Source of the DNA: Streptomyces sp. Go-475
Lineage (GTDB): Bacteria > Actinomycetota > Actinomycetes > Streptomycetales > Streptomycetaceae
NCBI RefSeq assembly: GCF_003330845.1
Contig: NZ_CP026121.1
Coordinates: forward strand, 2,647,501-2,711,500
DNA: 64,000 bases
Direction of reading: 5' to 3'
A program made the translations under genes and the position numbers. Under the pieces are notes generated by a model. The model was not told the DNA's origin, did not search any database, and worked only from the letters and a program-made list of their open reading frames with translations. This document shows positions 35,933-45,028 of the stretch, in pieces; the first letter of the stretch is position 1, and each line of letters opens with the position of its first letter.

Positions 35933-36799
35933 CTAGTAGAGGATCGAGGGCAGGTAGGCCCCGTCGGGCTCGTTGTACAGGCCGATGGTCATCAGGCTCA
36001 TCAGCTGGACGACCTTGAGGCCGTGGGACAGGCACCACCGGAGCAGTGCGCTGTCGCCGGTGGGTACGAGGATGCCCGGGCCGCGGAACTGCGGGGCGGA
36101 TGCGATCAGGGCCTGGAGGTCCGGGGTGGTCTCGCCCACGGCGTGCGCGAAGAAGGCGAGGTCGGTGGCGTAGCCGGTGACGCGTCCGGCGCGCTCCACG
36201 ACCCGGGCGGTGCCCTGTTTGAGCGCGTCGGCGACCTCGCCGCCGCGGTCGACGCCGTGGACCTGCCGGCACACGTCGTTGCAGGCGCCGAGGTCCGCGT
36301 CCGTGGCCTCCCGCACGGTGTACCCGGGCATCGCTTCCTCAAGCGGTGGTCCCTGTACGCAGGCCAGTGTGGCCCGGTGGACGAAGCCCAGGCTCACGTA
36401 CAGGGAGAACGACCTGTTGTGGTAGCCGCTCTGCAGGAGCCGGATGCTGGGCGCCCCGCGTTCGGTGGCCCGGTCCATGACGTCCCGCATGAGGCGGCGG
36501 CCCACTCCCGCGTTCTGCGCGGTGGGGTCGACGGTGATGGGCCCGACCCCGACGACGGGCGAGCGTTCGTCGAGGAAGTTGCTGCCCACGATCCGCCCGT
36601 CGAGCTCGGCGACGACACTGTAGAACCCAGGGTGGGTCAGGGCGCCCTCGATCAGCGCGACCCCCACCTCGGGGCTCGGGAAGTCGGGTGGGAACGCGTG
36701 CTCCTTCGCGATGCCGGCGAAGGCCTCGTAGCAGATCCGGCCGCACTCCGCGGCATCGTCGGCGGTACCCGGGCGCAGTGTGAGCTCCACGATCGCCAT
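35933..36799 (-). CDS. GNAT-family acetyltransferase with a second C-terminal domain
   Basis: 288 residues. The N-terminal GNAT (about 5-140) has VGVGPITVDPTAQNAGVGRR, with the acetyl-CoA loop QNAGVG, and HNRSFSLYVSLGFVHRA. The remaining 140 residues (YTVREATDADLGACNDVCRQ, ILVPTGDSALLRWCLSHGLK) resemble the second GNAT-like half of double-domain acetyltransferases. AAGGAG directly abuts ATG 36799, so the GTG at 36790 (9 nt from it) may be the true start. Substrate unknown. Confidence 0.85.
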   Translation of the reverse strand: MAIVELTLRPGTADDAAECGRICYEAFAGIAKEHAFPPDFPSPEVGVALIEGALTHPGFYSVVAELDGRIVGSNFLDERSPVVGVGPITVDPTAQNAGVGRRLMRDVMDRATERGAPSIRLLQSGYHNRSFSLYVSLGFVHRATLACVQGPPLEEAMPGYTVREATDADLGACNDVCRQVHGVDRGGEVADALKQGTARVVERAGRVTGYATDLAFFAHAVGETTPDLQALIASAPQFRGPGILVPTGDSALLRWCLSHGLKVVQLMSLMTIGLYNEPDGAYLPSILY

Positions 36800-36943
36800 C
36801 TCCTTGTTTCGCGCGTCCCGCGCGGCGACCCGCCCCTCGCTTCCCATCCTCTGCCCCTGCCGTCCCGGGCGCACCCGGTGGGCCGCTGAGCGGCGGCGCG
36901 GCCGGCGCCGTCCGCCGTCAGCCGCCCGCCGGACGGCCCGGTC

Positions 36944-37666
36944 TCACTTCAGGTGCCGGTCCAGGAAGCGGCACGCGTCCGCCAGCTCGAACCACGGGGT
37001 GCCGGTGTGCCCTCCCGCATTGGCGTGCAGTGTCTTCTCCGTGCTGCCGAAGGAGCCGAACAGGTCCAGGGCCCGTTGCCGGGGGTTCCCCTCGTCGTCC
37101 CACTGCAGCAGGAACAGCAGCGGAACGGTGATCTGCCGGGCCTCCTCACGCTGGGCACGGGGCACGTACCCGCCGGCGAAGAAGACCGCGGCCGCGATGC
37201 GCGGCTCGGCCACCGCCAGCCGGATGCCGAGGGCGGCCCACCCGCCGGAGTACCCGACCGGGCCGCCGATCCCGGGCAGTTCGAGGAGGGCGTCGAGAGT
37301 GGTCCGCCATTCCGGGACCGCGTTCTCGACCATCGGGCCGACGAGTGACTCCAGCATCTCGTCGACCGGTTCCCCGGCGCGCCTCGCCCGCCGGAGGTCG
37401 GCTCGGGCCTGCTCCTCGGCGGCGGATCGGGGACGGTCACCGCACCCGGCGGCGTCGATGCCGGCCACCGCGTAGCCGCGCGCCGCGGTGTAGCGGGCCC
37501 GGGCCACCAGCCGGGGTTCCGCCTTGGGCAGGCCGTTGTTGTGGGCCATCAGCACCAGCGGGGCCGGCGCGGAGCCGGGCGTCCACAGGGTGCCGGGGAT
37601 CTCGCCGAGGGTGAACTCGCGCTCGAGGACGCCGTCGTCGAGGCGCTGTTCGGAAGTGAATCGCAT
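36944..37666 (-). CDS. Dienelactone-hydrolase-like alpha/beta hydrolase
   Basis: 240 residues. Alpha/beta-hydrolase fold with nucleophile Ser in VGYSGGWAALG (G-x-S-x-G), an Asp in LQWDDEG and a His in ANAGGHTGTPWF completing the triad. The opening region LVLMAHNNGLP replaces the usual oxyanion HGxxG. The start is ATG 37666 with GAAGGG 8-9 nt upstream. A 17-codon reading frame with a perfect Shine-Dalgarno lies just upstream on the same transcript. Substrate unknown. Confidence 0.88.
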   Translation of the reverse strand: MRFTSEQRLDDGVLEREFTLGEIPGTLWTPGSAPAPLVLMAHNNGLPKAEPRLVARARYTAARGYAVAGIDAAGCGDRPRSAAEEQARADLRRARRAGEPVDEMLESLVGPMVENAVPEWRTTLDALLELPGIGGPVGYSGGWAALGIRLAVAEPRIAAAVFFAGGYVPRAQREEARQITVPLLFLLQWDDEGNPRQRALDLFGSFGSTEKTLHANAGGHTGTPWFELADACRFLDRHLK

Positions 37667-37710
37667 GGTCGTGCCCTTCGGGAGTGCGCTGAACGGCGCT
37701 CCCGGACGAC

Positions 37711-37764
37711 CTATCGCCCGACCGTGACCCCGGAGGGGAGCACCCATGTCGATACTGCGTTCAC
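37711..37764 (-). CDS. Candidate 17-residue leader peptide
   Basis: GTG at 37764, 8 nt after AGGAGG in a perfect AGGAGGTGAT Shine-Dalgarno (37769-37778), runs 17 codons to TAG at 37711 (NAVSTWVLPSGVTVGR after the start). It lies 44 nt ahead of the dienelactone-hydrolase-like gene and downstream of a well-formed promoter. The ribosome site is stronger than almost any other in the window, so translation is likely; an attenuating or coupling function is inference. One Trp and one Ser codon are present but no obvious run of one amino acid. Confidence 0.5.
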   Translation of the reverse strand: MNAVSTWVLPSGVTVGR

Positions 37765-37802
37765 GGGTATCACCTCCTGGTTCTCTCGCACGGCCTGCCG
37801 GG

Positions 37803-37832
37803 AGATTAGTGGGGGACGTCGTGATGCGCCAA
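37803..37832 (-). promoter_or_regulatory. Promoter for the leader peptide/dienelactone hydrolase transcript
   Basis: On the minus strand: -35 TTGGCG (37832-37827), 18-nt spacer, -10 TAATCT (37808-37803). The expected start is near 37796, about 20 nt ahead of the leader's Shine-Dalgarno. Confidence 0.6.
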
Positions 37833-37875
37833 CGGGTTTTCCCCGGGGCCCCGTTGCCGGCTGCCGCCGCACCCT

Positions 37876-38475
37876 TCAGGACCCGGTCCGGGCCCGCAGT
37901 CCCCGCACCAGCAGGTCGACGACCGCCTCGAAGTCGGCCTCGACGCCTGGTTCGCGCCACTCCTGCGCGTAGCCCGGGTCGTGGAAGCGGGCCGTCGCCT
38001 GGAAGACCGCGCGGGCCGTGGCCTCCGGGTCCGCCGCGGTGAAGGAACCGCTCTCGGCACCGGCCCGGATCACCCGGGCCAGCTGGGCGGTGAGGTCGGC
38101 GATGTGCTCGCTCACCGCCGTGCCGTTCTCGCCCGTGAGGACCGAGTACGTGGCGAACAGCTCCGGATCGTCGCCGGCCTTGCGGCGCTTCGCGGCGAAC
38201 AGCGCGGCGAGCCAGTCCCGCAGCCGGGTCTCCGGGTCGCGGTCCGCGGCGGCGATCCCGGACAGTTCGCCGGACGTGCGGTCCAGCCAGCGCTTGGTGA
38301 CCGCCTCGCGCAGCGCCGCCTTCGTCCGGAAGTGGCGGTAGACACTGCCGTGGCTGACGCCGAGCGCGCGGGCCACGTCGACCACGGTGGCCTTGGCCGG
38401 GCCGTGGCGGCGCAGCACCTCCTCGGTGGCTTCGAGGATGCGCTCGGCGGTGAGGATCTCGCTGGTCGGTGCCAT
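37876..38475 (-). CDS. TetR-family transcriptional regulator
   Basis: 199 residues. N-terminal HTH: ATVVDVARALGVSHGSVYRH followed by FRTKAALREAV, the canonical TetR recognition helix. The C-terminal domain (FATYSVLTGENG, ADPEATARAVFQATARFHDP) is the TetR_C type seen in regulators that respond to small hydrophobic ligands. It is 25 bp downstream of the aldo/keto reductase on the same strand and likely controls that gene; operator-like repeats precede the reductase. Confidence 0.93.
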   Translation of the reverse strand: MAPTSEILTAERILEATEEVLRRHGPAKATVVDVARALGVSHGSVYRHFRTKAALREAVTKRWLDRTSGELSGIAAADRDPETRLRDWLAALFAAKRRKAGDDPELFATYSVLTGENGTAVSEHIADLTAQLARVIRAGAESGSFTAADPEATARAVFQATARFHDPGYAQEWREPGVEADFEAVVDLLVRGLRARTGS

Positions 38476-38500
38476 GCCCAGACCGTACCCGGAGCCCGGT

Positions 38501-39499
38501 TCAGCGCTCGACGTGCGCCAGCTGCGCCGCCGGGTAGCGGGCGCCGGCGGCGGCACCGGCCGGTACGGCCTCCTCGACGGCGGCCAGGTCGGCGGCGTCC
38601 AGCGTGACGTCCAGGGCGCCCAGGGCCTCGGTGAGCCGGTCGCGGCGGCGGGCGCCGACCAGCGGCACGATGTCCGCACCGCGGCTGAGCACCCAGGCGA
38701 TGGCGATCTGCGCGACGGTGACGCCCTTCTGCTCGGCGATCTTCCGCAGCGCCTCGACGAGGTTCAGGTTGTGCCGGAGGTTGTCGCCCTGGAAGCGCGG
38801 GGACATCGCCCGGAAGTCGCCCGGGGCGAGCTGCCGGTCGGCGGTGAAGTGCCCCGAGATCAGGCCGCGGGAGAGGACTCCGTACGCCGTGATGCCGATG
38901 CCCAGCTCACGCGTGGTCGGCAGGATCTCGTCCTCGATGCCGCGCGAGAGGAGGGAGTACTCGATCTGGAGGTCGGAGATCGCTGCTGTGGCGGCGGCGC
39001 GGCGGACGGTCCCGGCGCCGACCTCGCTGAGGCCGATGTGCCGGACGTGGCCCTTGTCGACCAGTTCCGCGATGGCGCCGACCGTCTCCTCGATCGGCAC
39101 GTCGGGGTCGAGGCGGGCGATGCGGTAGACGTCGATGTGGTCGACGCCGAGCCGCTGGAGGGAGTAGGCGGCGAAGTTCTTGACGGCCGCGGGCCGGCCG
39201 TCGTAGCCGGACCAGCCGCCGTCCGGGTCGCGCAGGGCGCCGAACTTGACGCTGACCAGGGCCTGTTCGCGCCGGGCGGCGGGGGCGGTGCGCAGGGCCT
39301 CGCCGATCAGCAGTTCGTTGTGGCCCATGCCGTAGAAGTCGCCGGTGTCGAGCAGGGTGACGCCCGCTTCGAGCGCGGCGTGGAGGGTCGCGATGGATTC
39401 GGCCCGGTCCGCCTCGCCGTACAGGGCGGACATGCCCATGCAGCCGAGACCGAGGGCGGAGACCTGGGGGCCGGTGGTTCCGAGGGTTCGGGTTGGCAT
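38501..39499 (-). CDS. Aldo/keto reductase (AKR13-like)
   Basis: 332 residues. NADP-dependent (beta/alpha)8 reductase. VTLLDTGDFYGMGHNE has the catalytic Asp and Tyr, LVSVKFGALRD has the Lys. The usual tetrad His (YQHR) is replaced in IDVYRIARLDPDVPIE, as in AKR13-type members. C-terminal VGARRRDRL binds the cofactor phosphate. ATG 39499 is chosen because GGAGGG lies 7 nt upstream; ATG 39505 is too close. The upstream DNA holds a TGTCA palindrome and a direct-repeat array. Confidence 0.92.
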   Translation of the reverse strand: MPTRTLGTTGPQVSALGLGCMGMSALYGEADRAESIATLHAALEAGVTLLDTGDFYGMGHNELLIGEALRTAPAARREQALVSVKFGALRDPDGGWSGYDGRPAAVKNFAAYSLQRLGVDHIDVYRIARLDPDVPIEETVGAIAELVDKGHVRHIGLSEVGAGTVRRAAATAAISDLQIEYSLLSRGIEDEILPTTRELGIGITAYGVLSRGLISGHFTADRQLAPGDFRAMSPRFQGDNLRHNLNLVEALRKIAEQKGVTVAQIAIAWVLSRGADIVPLVGARRRDRLTEALGALDVTLDAADLAAVEEAVPAGAAAGARYPAAQLAHVER

Positions 39500-39513
39500 C
39501 GTCATGCCCTCCA

Positions 39514-39527
39514 CTGTCACATGACAG
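39514..39527. promoter_or_regulatory. Operator-like inverted repeat CTGTCA-N2-TGACAG
   Basis: Perfect 6-bp arms, 15 bp ahead of the aldo/keto reductase ATG, overlapping its leader and followed by another half-site CTGACAG (39529-39535). Fits a dimeric repressor such as the adjacent TetR protein. Confidence 0.55.
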
Positions 39528-39540
39528 CTGACAGATTTCA

Positions 39541-39613
39541 ATATCTGTTATTCGATACCTGTCATTCGACGATATCCGTCACCCGATACCTGTCACTCCG
39601 TACTCGTCATTCG
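39541..39613. repeat. Array of five 13-15-bp direct repeats upstream of the aldo/keto reductase
   Basis: Copies: ATATCTGTTATTCG (39541), ATACCTGTCATTCG (39555), ATATCCGTCACCCG (39572), ATACCTGTCACTCCG (39586), TACTCGTCATTCG (39601), with a further partial CTACGTGTCGG (39614). Consensus ATAcCtGTCAttCG. It fills the 85 bp between the LysE stop and the promoter area. Confidence 0.8.
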
Positions 39614-39624
39614 CTACGTGTCGG

Positions 39625-40239
39625 CTACCGCGCGGTGACCGCCAGCTTCGCGCCCAGCGCCACGAACGACCCGGCGAACCCCCGGCGCAGCCACGCCATC
39701 ACCCGGGGCCGGCCCAGGACCTGGCTGCGCACCGACGCGGCCAGCAGCCCGTACGCGGCGAACACCAGGAAGGTGACCAGCATGAACACCCCGCCGAGCC
39801 CGGCCATCCGCACCAGCGCGTGCGGTTCGCCGGGGCTCACGAACTGCGGCAGGAACGCGAAGAAGAACATCGTCAGCTTCGGGTTGAGGATGTTGATCAG
39901 CACACCCCGCACGATCACCCGCCGCGCGGACAGCGGCGCGGGCTCGCCCTCCTCGACCGCGAGGGCGTCCTTGTCGCGCAACGTGGCCCAGGCCATGTAC
40001 AGCAGGTAGGCGACGCCGGCGTATTTCAGCACCTGGAAGGCGGTCGCGCTGGCGTGCAGCAGCGCGGCGACGCCGGTGACCGTGGCCAGCAGGTGCGGGA
40101 CGATCCCGAGCGTGCAGCCGACGGCCGCGACGACACTCGCGCGGCGGCCGCGGGACAGCGCGGCGGCGAGGGTGTAGACGACGCCGGTGCCCGGCGTGGC
40201 GACGACGACCAGGGTCGTCAGCAGGAACGCGATGCTCAT
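39625..40239 (-). CDS. LysE-family exporter
   Basis: 204 residues with six predicted helices. The LysE/RhtB signature is clear: the N-terminal FLLTTLVVVATPGTGVVYTL (PGP-like motif region as TPGTGV), the GVAYLLYMAWATLRD loop and GVLINILNPKLTMFFFAFLP. It exports amino acids or related small molecules. It precedes the aldo/keto reductase on the same strand, but the repeat array between them suggests separate control. Confidence 0.92.
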   Translation of the reverse strand: MSIAFLLTTLVVVATPGTGVVYTLAAALSRGRRASVVAAVGCTLGIVPHLLATVTGVAALLHASATAFQVLKYAGVAYLLYMAWATLRDKDALAVEEGEPAPLSARRVIVRGVLINILNPKLTMFFFAFLPQFVSPGEPHALVRMAGLGGVFMLVTFLVFAAYGLLAASVRSQVLGRPRVMAWLRRGFAGSFVALGAKLAVTAR

Positions 40240-40330
40240 GCCCCCACCCTGGCGCCGCCCCGCTCCGGGTTACAGGACCAATCGAAGGGCGCGTTGGAGG
40301 ACCACTCGTCGAGGCGGCCCCGGGCACTGC

Positions 40331-40822
40331 TCAGACGAACCAGTCCTCCGCGTCCGGAGCGTCGACGCCCCTGAGGAACCGGGAGAACGCGTCGTGCTCG
40401 TCCACCCCCAGGAAATACCCACCGGTGTGGTGGAGATGGAACCACCGGCCGGTTTCGTCCACCAGGAGGATGCCGCGCTCGGATTCCTCGTATCCGACGG
40501 GAAACAGGCCTACTCCGAGCCCGGTCGCCAACTCTTCGATCAGAGCCGCGTCGCCTGCGTGGCCGAGCGTGGGCTTCGTCAGCCAGGTCTCCGCGGCCTT
40601 CGGATGCGCGAGGCGCAGCAGGCCGTAGGCGCGGACGACTCGGGTGGCCGCGGGGGACGGAGCCAAGGCGACGCCCTGCCGCCCGGCGTCCCGCACCCGT
40701 ACCTCGACGAGCTCCGCCGCGCGTTCCCCGAGATCACGATCGGGGGCCCAGCCGTTCGAGGCCAGCCAAGCGATCACTTCCGGCTCCGGCTGACGGCAAG
40801 AAGGTCTGGTCGGCCGGTTCAT
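40331..40822 (-). CDS. SUKH-3 (SMI1/KNR4-like) immunity-type protein
   Basis: 163 residues. The SUKH-3 pattern is visible: VIAWLASNGWAPDRDLG at the N-terminus, VGLFPVGYEESERGILLVDE in the centre and GRWFHLHHTGGYFLGVDEHD, with FSRFLRGVDAP at the end. SUKH proteins neutralise polymorphic toxins delivered between competing cells. It overlaps the upstream DUF2625 gene by ATGA. No toxin gene is nearby, so it may be an orphan immunity gene. Confidence 0.82.
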   Translation of the reverse strand: MNRPTRPSCRQPEPEVIAWLASNGWAPDRDLGERAAELVEVRVRDAGRQGVALAPSPAATRVVRAYGLLRLAHPKAAETWLTKPTLGHAGDAALIEELATGLGVGLFPVGYEESERGILLVDETGRWFHLHHTGGYFLGVDEHDAFSRFLRGVDAPDAEDWFV

Positions 40823-41547
40823 ACGACTCCGAGGAACCCCGGGTCCGCGCCGTCGAACCCCAGACACCGATCGCGGTTCAGGCCAAGGAGTTCCGCCATC
40901 GGCACCGCGCGACGACCGGTGGCCGACAGATCCCGGCGGGCCTCGGCCGACCACAGCGGTGGGAAGAACGACAGCCCCTGCCGGCCGTTCAGTACGGAGA
41001 CTTCACGGCGCCAGCCGTCCCACCGCAGGCCCTCGTAGAAATCCCGGAGCCCACCGGCGAGGATCCAGGACAGCCAGGCCGAGTGGCCCGCCCCCAGGGC
41101 CTCCCAGCCGAGGGCGTCGGGGGCGAAATAGACGACCTCCCCCGGATCGCCGGGCCGACCGGCCTCACCGGGATTGCTCCCGTTCAGGGCGAAGACCCCG
41201 CCCAGCACGTCGTGCGCGACCACGAGGCCCGCACCCGGCCGCCACTCGGGGTCGAACGCCGGGGGCATCGCGTTGACCTCGGCCAGGCCGGGCGGGCCTT
41301 CGAGCCGGGCACTCCGCGGACTCCCGAAGATCCGCAGCCACCCGTCGTCCACGAGCAGGCCGCCGCAGTTCAGCACGATGCCGCCCAGATGAGACCGGGC
41401 GGAGACCTGCAGTTGCAGCACGGTCGCGCGGCCCGTCCCGGGATCGCCGGGCAGCACCTCGACCGGAACGCCGGTGCCGGACAGCTCCTGAAGGAGGAGC
41501 GGCCAGGCCGGATCATCGACGTTGATCAGCTCCTCGGCCTCGCGCAT
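40819..41547 (-). CDS. DUF2625-family protein
   Basis: 242 residues. The family opening ELINVDDPAWPLLLQELSG and VEVLPGDPGTG, the central GGIVLNCGGLLVDDGWLRIF, and VVAHDVLGGVFALNGSN plus VYFAPDALGWEALGAGHSAW match DUF2625. Its function is not known; DUF2625 is often found with immunity-type proteins. The start is uncertain: GGAG abuts ATG 41547, and ATG 41604 in frame is possible. It forms a two-gene unit with the SUKH-3 gene. Confidence 0.8.
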   Translation of the reverse strand: MREAEELINVDDPAWPLLLQELSGTGVPVEVLPGDPGTGRATVLQLQVSARSHLGGIVLNCGGLLVDDGWLRIFGSPRSARLEGPPGLAEVNAMPPAFDPEWRPGAGLVVAHDVLGGVFALNGSNPGEAGRPGDPGEVVYFAPDALGWEALGAGHSAWLSWILAGGLRDFYEGLRWDGWRREVSVLNGRQGLSFFPPLWSAEARRDLSATGRRAVPMAELLGLNRDRCLGFDGADPGFLGVV

Positions 41548-41693
41548 CTCCGCATCGTCCCACCGACCCCGGCAGCCCGGTCCACCGGGTGCGCCTCGGA
41601 CCATGCGGCCGCTCGTGGACCGCGAGCCGTGAACGCGGCGGTGCCGGGCCCCTCCCCTGGAGGAACCCGGCACCGAAGCAGTCGTGAGAGCCG

Positions 41694-43076
<1,383 letters not shown>

Positions 43077-43210
43077 GGTGCTCTCTTCATTACGACGACG
43101 GGCGACGAAGCGAGATGCTTCCAGCGAATGCCTCAGGTTACCGGCGGGGGCGCCCCCTCAATCAAATCGCTCCCCCTCCGGCGGCCTCAAGGCCCCGGTC
43201 AGGACGTTTG

Positions 43211-43248
43211 TTGACAACGGTTTCCATACTTGTTGAAAATGAGTGTCA
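43211..43248 (+). promoter_or_regulatory. znu promoter with two Zur-box-like operators
   Basis: -35 TTGACA (43211-43216), 18-nt spacer, -10-like GAAAAT (43235-43240), 7 nt to ATG 43248. Box 1 TGACAACGGTTTCCA (43212-43226) matches 11 of 15 and box 2 TGAAAATGAGTGTCA (43234-43248) 13 of 15 positions of the actinobacterial Zur box TGAAAATGATTTTCA. Box 1 covers the -35 and box 2 the -10 and start codon, so bound Zur would block RNA polymerase fully when zinc is ample. Confidence 0.8.
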
Positions 43249-44240
43249 TGAACGTACGACGACGCCTCATACCCGCCGCCCTGGCCTCCGCTCTCGGCCT
43301 GGGCGCCCTCACCGCCTGCTCCAGCGACAGCGCGGCCTCGGGCAACACGGACAAGTTCGACGTCGTCGCGTCGTTCTATCCGATGGCGTTCCTCGCCGAG
43401 CAGATCGGCGGGGACCACGCGAACGTCACCAGCCTGACCGAGCCCGGCCAGGAACCGCACGACCTGGAGATCAGCACCAAGCAGCGGGCACAGCTGGAAG
43501 AGGCCGACGCGGCGCTCTTCCTCAAGGGCCTCCAGCCCGCCGTCGACGAGGCCGTGCAGCAGACCGGCATCAAGACGAAGATCGACGCGGCCACGCTCAC
43601 CACCCTCGAGGACCACGGCACCGGCGGCCACAGCCACGAGGGCGAGGAGGGCCACGCCGAGGAAGGCCACGCCGAAGAGAGCCACTCCGAGGAAGGCCAC
43701 TCCGAGGAGGAGGAGCACGCCCGCGACCCGCACGTCTGGCTGGACCCGGTGAAGTACGCCGAGGTCGCCCAGGGCGTCGGCAAGGCCTTCGAGAAGGCCG
43801 ACCCGGACCACGCGGCCGACTACAAGAAGAACACCGAGGCCCTGGTCAAGAAGCTGAACAGCCTCAACGGCGAGTTCGAGAACGGCCTGAAGAACACCAA
43901 GACCAAGGTCTTCTTCACCAACCACGCCGCCTTCGGCTACCTCGCCGAGCGCTACGGCCTCACCCAGGAGGCCATCTCCGGCCTCGACCCCGAGAGCGAG
44001 CCCAGCGGCGCCCGGGTCAGGGAGCTCCAGCAGGAGGCCAAGGCCGACGGCGTCACCACCGTCTTCTACGAGACACTGGTCTCCGACAAGACCGCCAAGA
44101 CCCTCGCCCGCGACGCGAACCTGAAGACGGACGTCCTCGATCCGCTGGAGGGCATCACCGACAAGTCCCGCGGCGACGACTACTTCCAGGTCATGGAAGC
44201 CAACCTCAAGGCCCTGCAGAAGGCCCTGGGAGCCAAGTGA
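43248..44240 (+). CDS. znuA: Zinc ABC transporter substrate-binding lipoprotein
   Basis: 330 residues. Lipoprotein signal with lipobox LTAC (Cys near residue 25). Cluster A-I fold with metal-ligand regions GQEPHDLE, FTNHAAFGYLAERYG and TVFYETLVS. A His/Glu-rich loop at about 123-160 (HSHEGEEGHAEEGHAEESHS) is typical of zinc rather than manganese binders. ATG 43248 is chosen because the promoter makes a leaderless transcript; ATG 43239 lies inside the -10. It scavenges zinc outside the membrane and feeds the ABC pair downstream; its stop overlaps an in-frame GTG of znuC. Confidence 0.95.
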   Translation: MNVRRRLIPAALASALGLGALTACSSDSAASGNTDKFDVVASFYPMAFLAEQIGGDHANVTSLTEPGQEPHDLEISTKQRAQLEEADAALFLKGLQPAVDEAVQQTGIKTKIDAATLTTLEDHGTGGHSHEGEEGHAEEGHAEESHSEEGHSEEEEHARDPHVWLDPVKYAEVAQGVGKAFEKADPDHAADYKKNTEALVKKLNSLNGEFENGLKNTKTKVFFTNHAAFGYLAERYGLTQEAISGLDPESEPSGARVRELQQEAKADGVTTVFYETLVSDKTAKTLARDANLKTDVLDPLEGITDKSRGDDYFQVMEANLKALQKALGAK

Positions 44241-44260
44241 TCGACCCATCGGAGGACGGC

Positions 44261-45028
44261 ATGAACGAGCCCGTCGTATCCCTGCGCGGCGTCCGCGCCG
44301 ACCTGGGCTCGCGCCCCGTCCTGCGCGGCATCGACCTCACCGTGCGCCGCGGTGAGGTCGTCGCGCTGCTCGGCGCGAACGGCTCCGGCAAGTCGACGGC
44401 CGTGCGCAGCGTCATCGGCCAGGTGCAGACCGGCGCCGGCGAGATCGAGCTGTTCGGCACGGACCGCCGGCGGTTCCGCGACTGGCACCGCGTGGGCTAC
44501 GTCCCGCAGCGCACCACGGCCGCGTCCGGCGTGCCCGCCACGGTGACCGAGGTGGTGCTCTCCGGCCGCCTGTCCCGGGCCCGCTTCGGCATGCTGCGCA
44601 AGGCGGACCACGCGGCCGTGCGCAAGGCCCTGGAGCTGGTCGGCATGGCGGACCGGGCCAAGGACCCGGTCGACGCCCTCTCCGGCGGTCAGCACCAGCG
44701 CGTCCTGATCGCCCGCGCGCTGGTCTCCGAGCCCGAGCTGCTGATCATGGACGAGCCGATGGCGGGCGTCGACCTCGCCAGCCAGGAGGTGCTCGCGCAC
44801 ACCCTCCGGGAGCAGGTCTCCCAGGGCACGACGGTCCTGCTCGTGCTGCACGAACTGGGCCCCCTGGAGCCCCTCATCGACCGGGCCGTCGTCCTGCGCG
44901 ACGGCTGCGTCGTCCACGACGGGCCGCCCCCGAAGGCCGTCGGACAGCACGCCCTGCCCGGCCACGACCACGTACACCCGCACGCGCCGGCGGGCACCGA
45001 ACCGATCCGCACGGGACTGCTGAGCTGA
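44261..45028 (+). CDS. znuC: Zinc ABC transporter ATP-binding protein
   Basis: 255 residues. Walker A GANGSGKST, Q-loop VPQRT, signature LSGGQHQRVLIARAL, Walker B LLIMDEPMAGVD and the switch His in LVLHELG are complete. A His-rich tail (GHDHVHPHAP) is common in zinc-transporting ATPases. ATG 44261 follows GGAGGA; a GTG at 44237 overlapping the znuA stop is the alternative. Its stop overlaps the znuB ATG by one base. Confidence 0.95.
   Translation: MNEPVVSLRGVRADLGSRPVLRGIDLTVRRGEVVALLGANGSGKSTAVRSVIGQVQTGAGEIELFGTDRRRFRDWHRVGYVPQRTTAASGVPATVTEVVLSGRLSRARFGMLRKADHAAVRKALELVGMADRAKDPVDALSGGQHQRVLIARALVSEPELLIMDEPMAGVDLASQEVLAHTLREQVSQGTTVLLVLHELGPLEPLIDRAVVLRDGCVVHDGPPPKAVGQHALPGHDHVHPHAPAGTEPIRTGLLS

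Noticed and set aside
32904..36272. Minus-strand frame extending dusB to over 1100 residues
   Set aside because: The extra N-terminal part is antisense to the MFS gene; DusB proteins are about 380 residues, and the ATG at 34037 fits.
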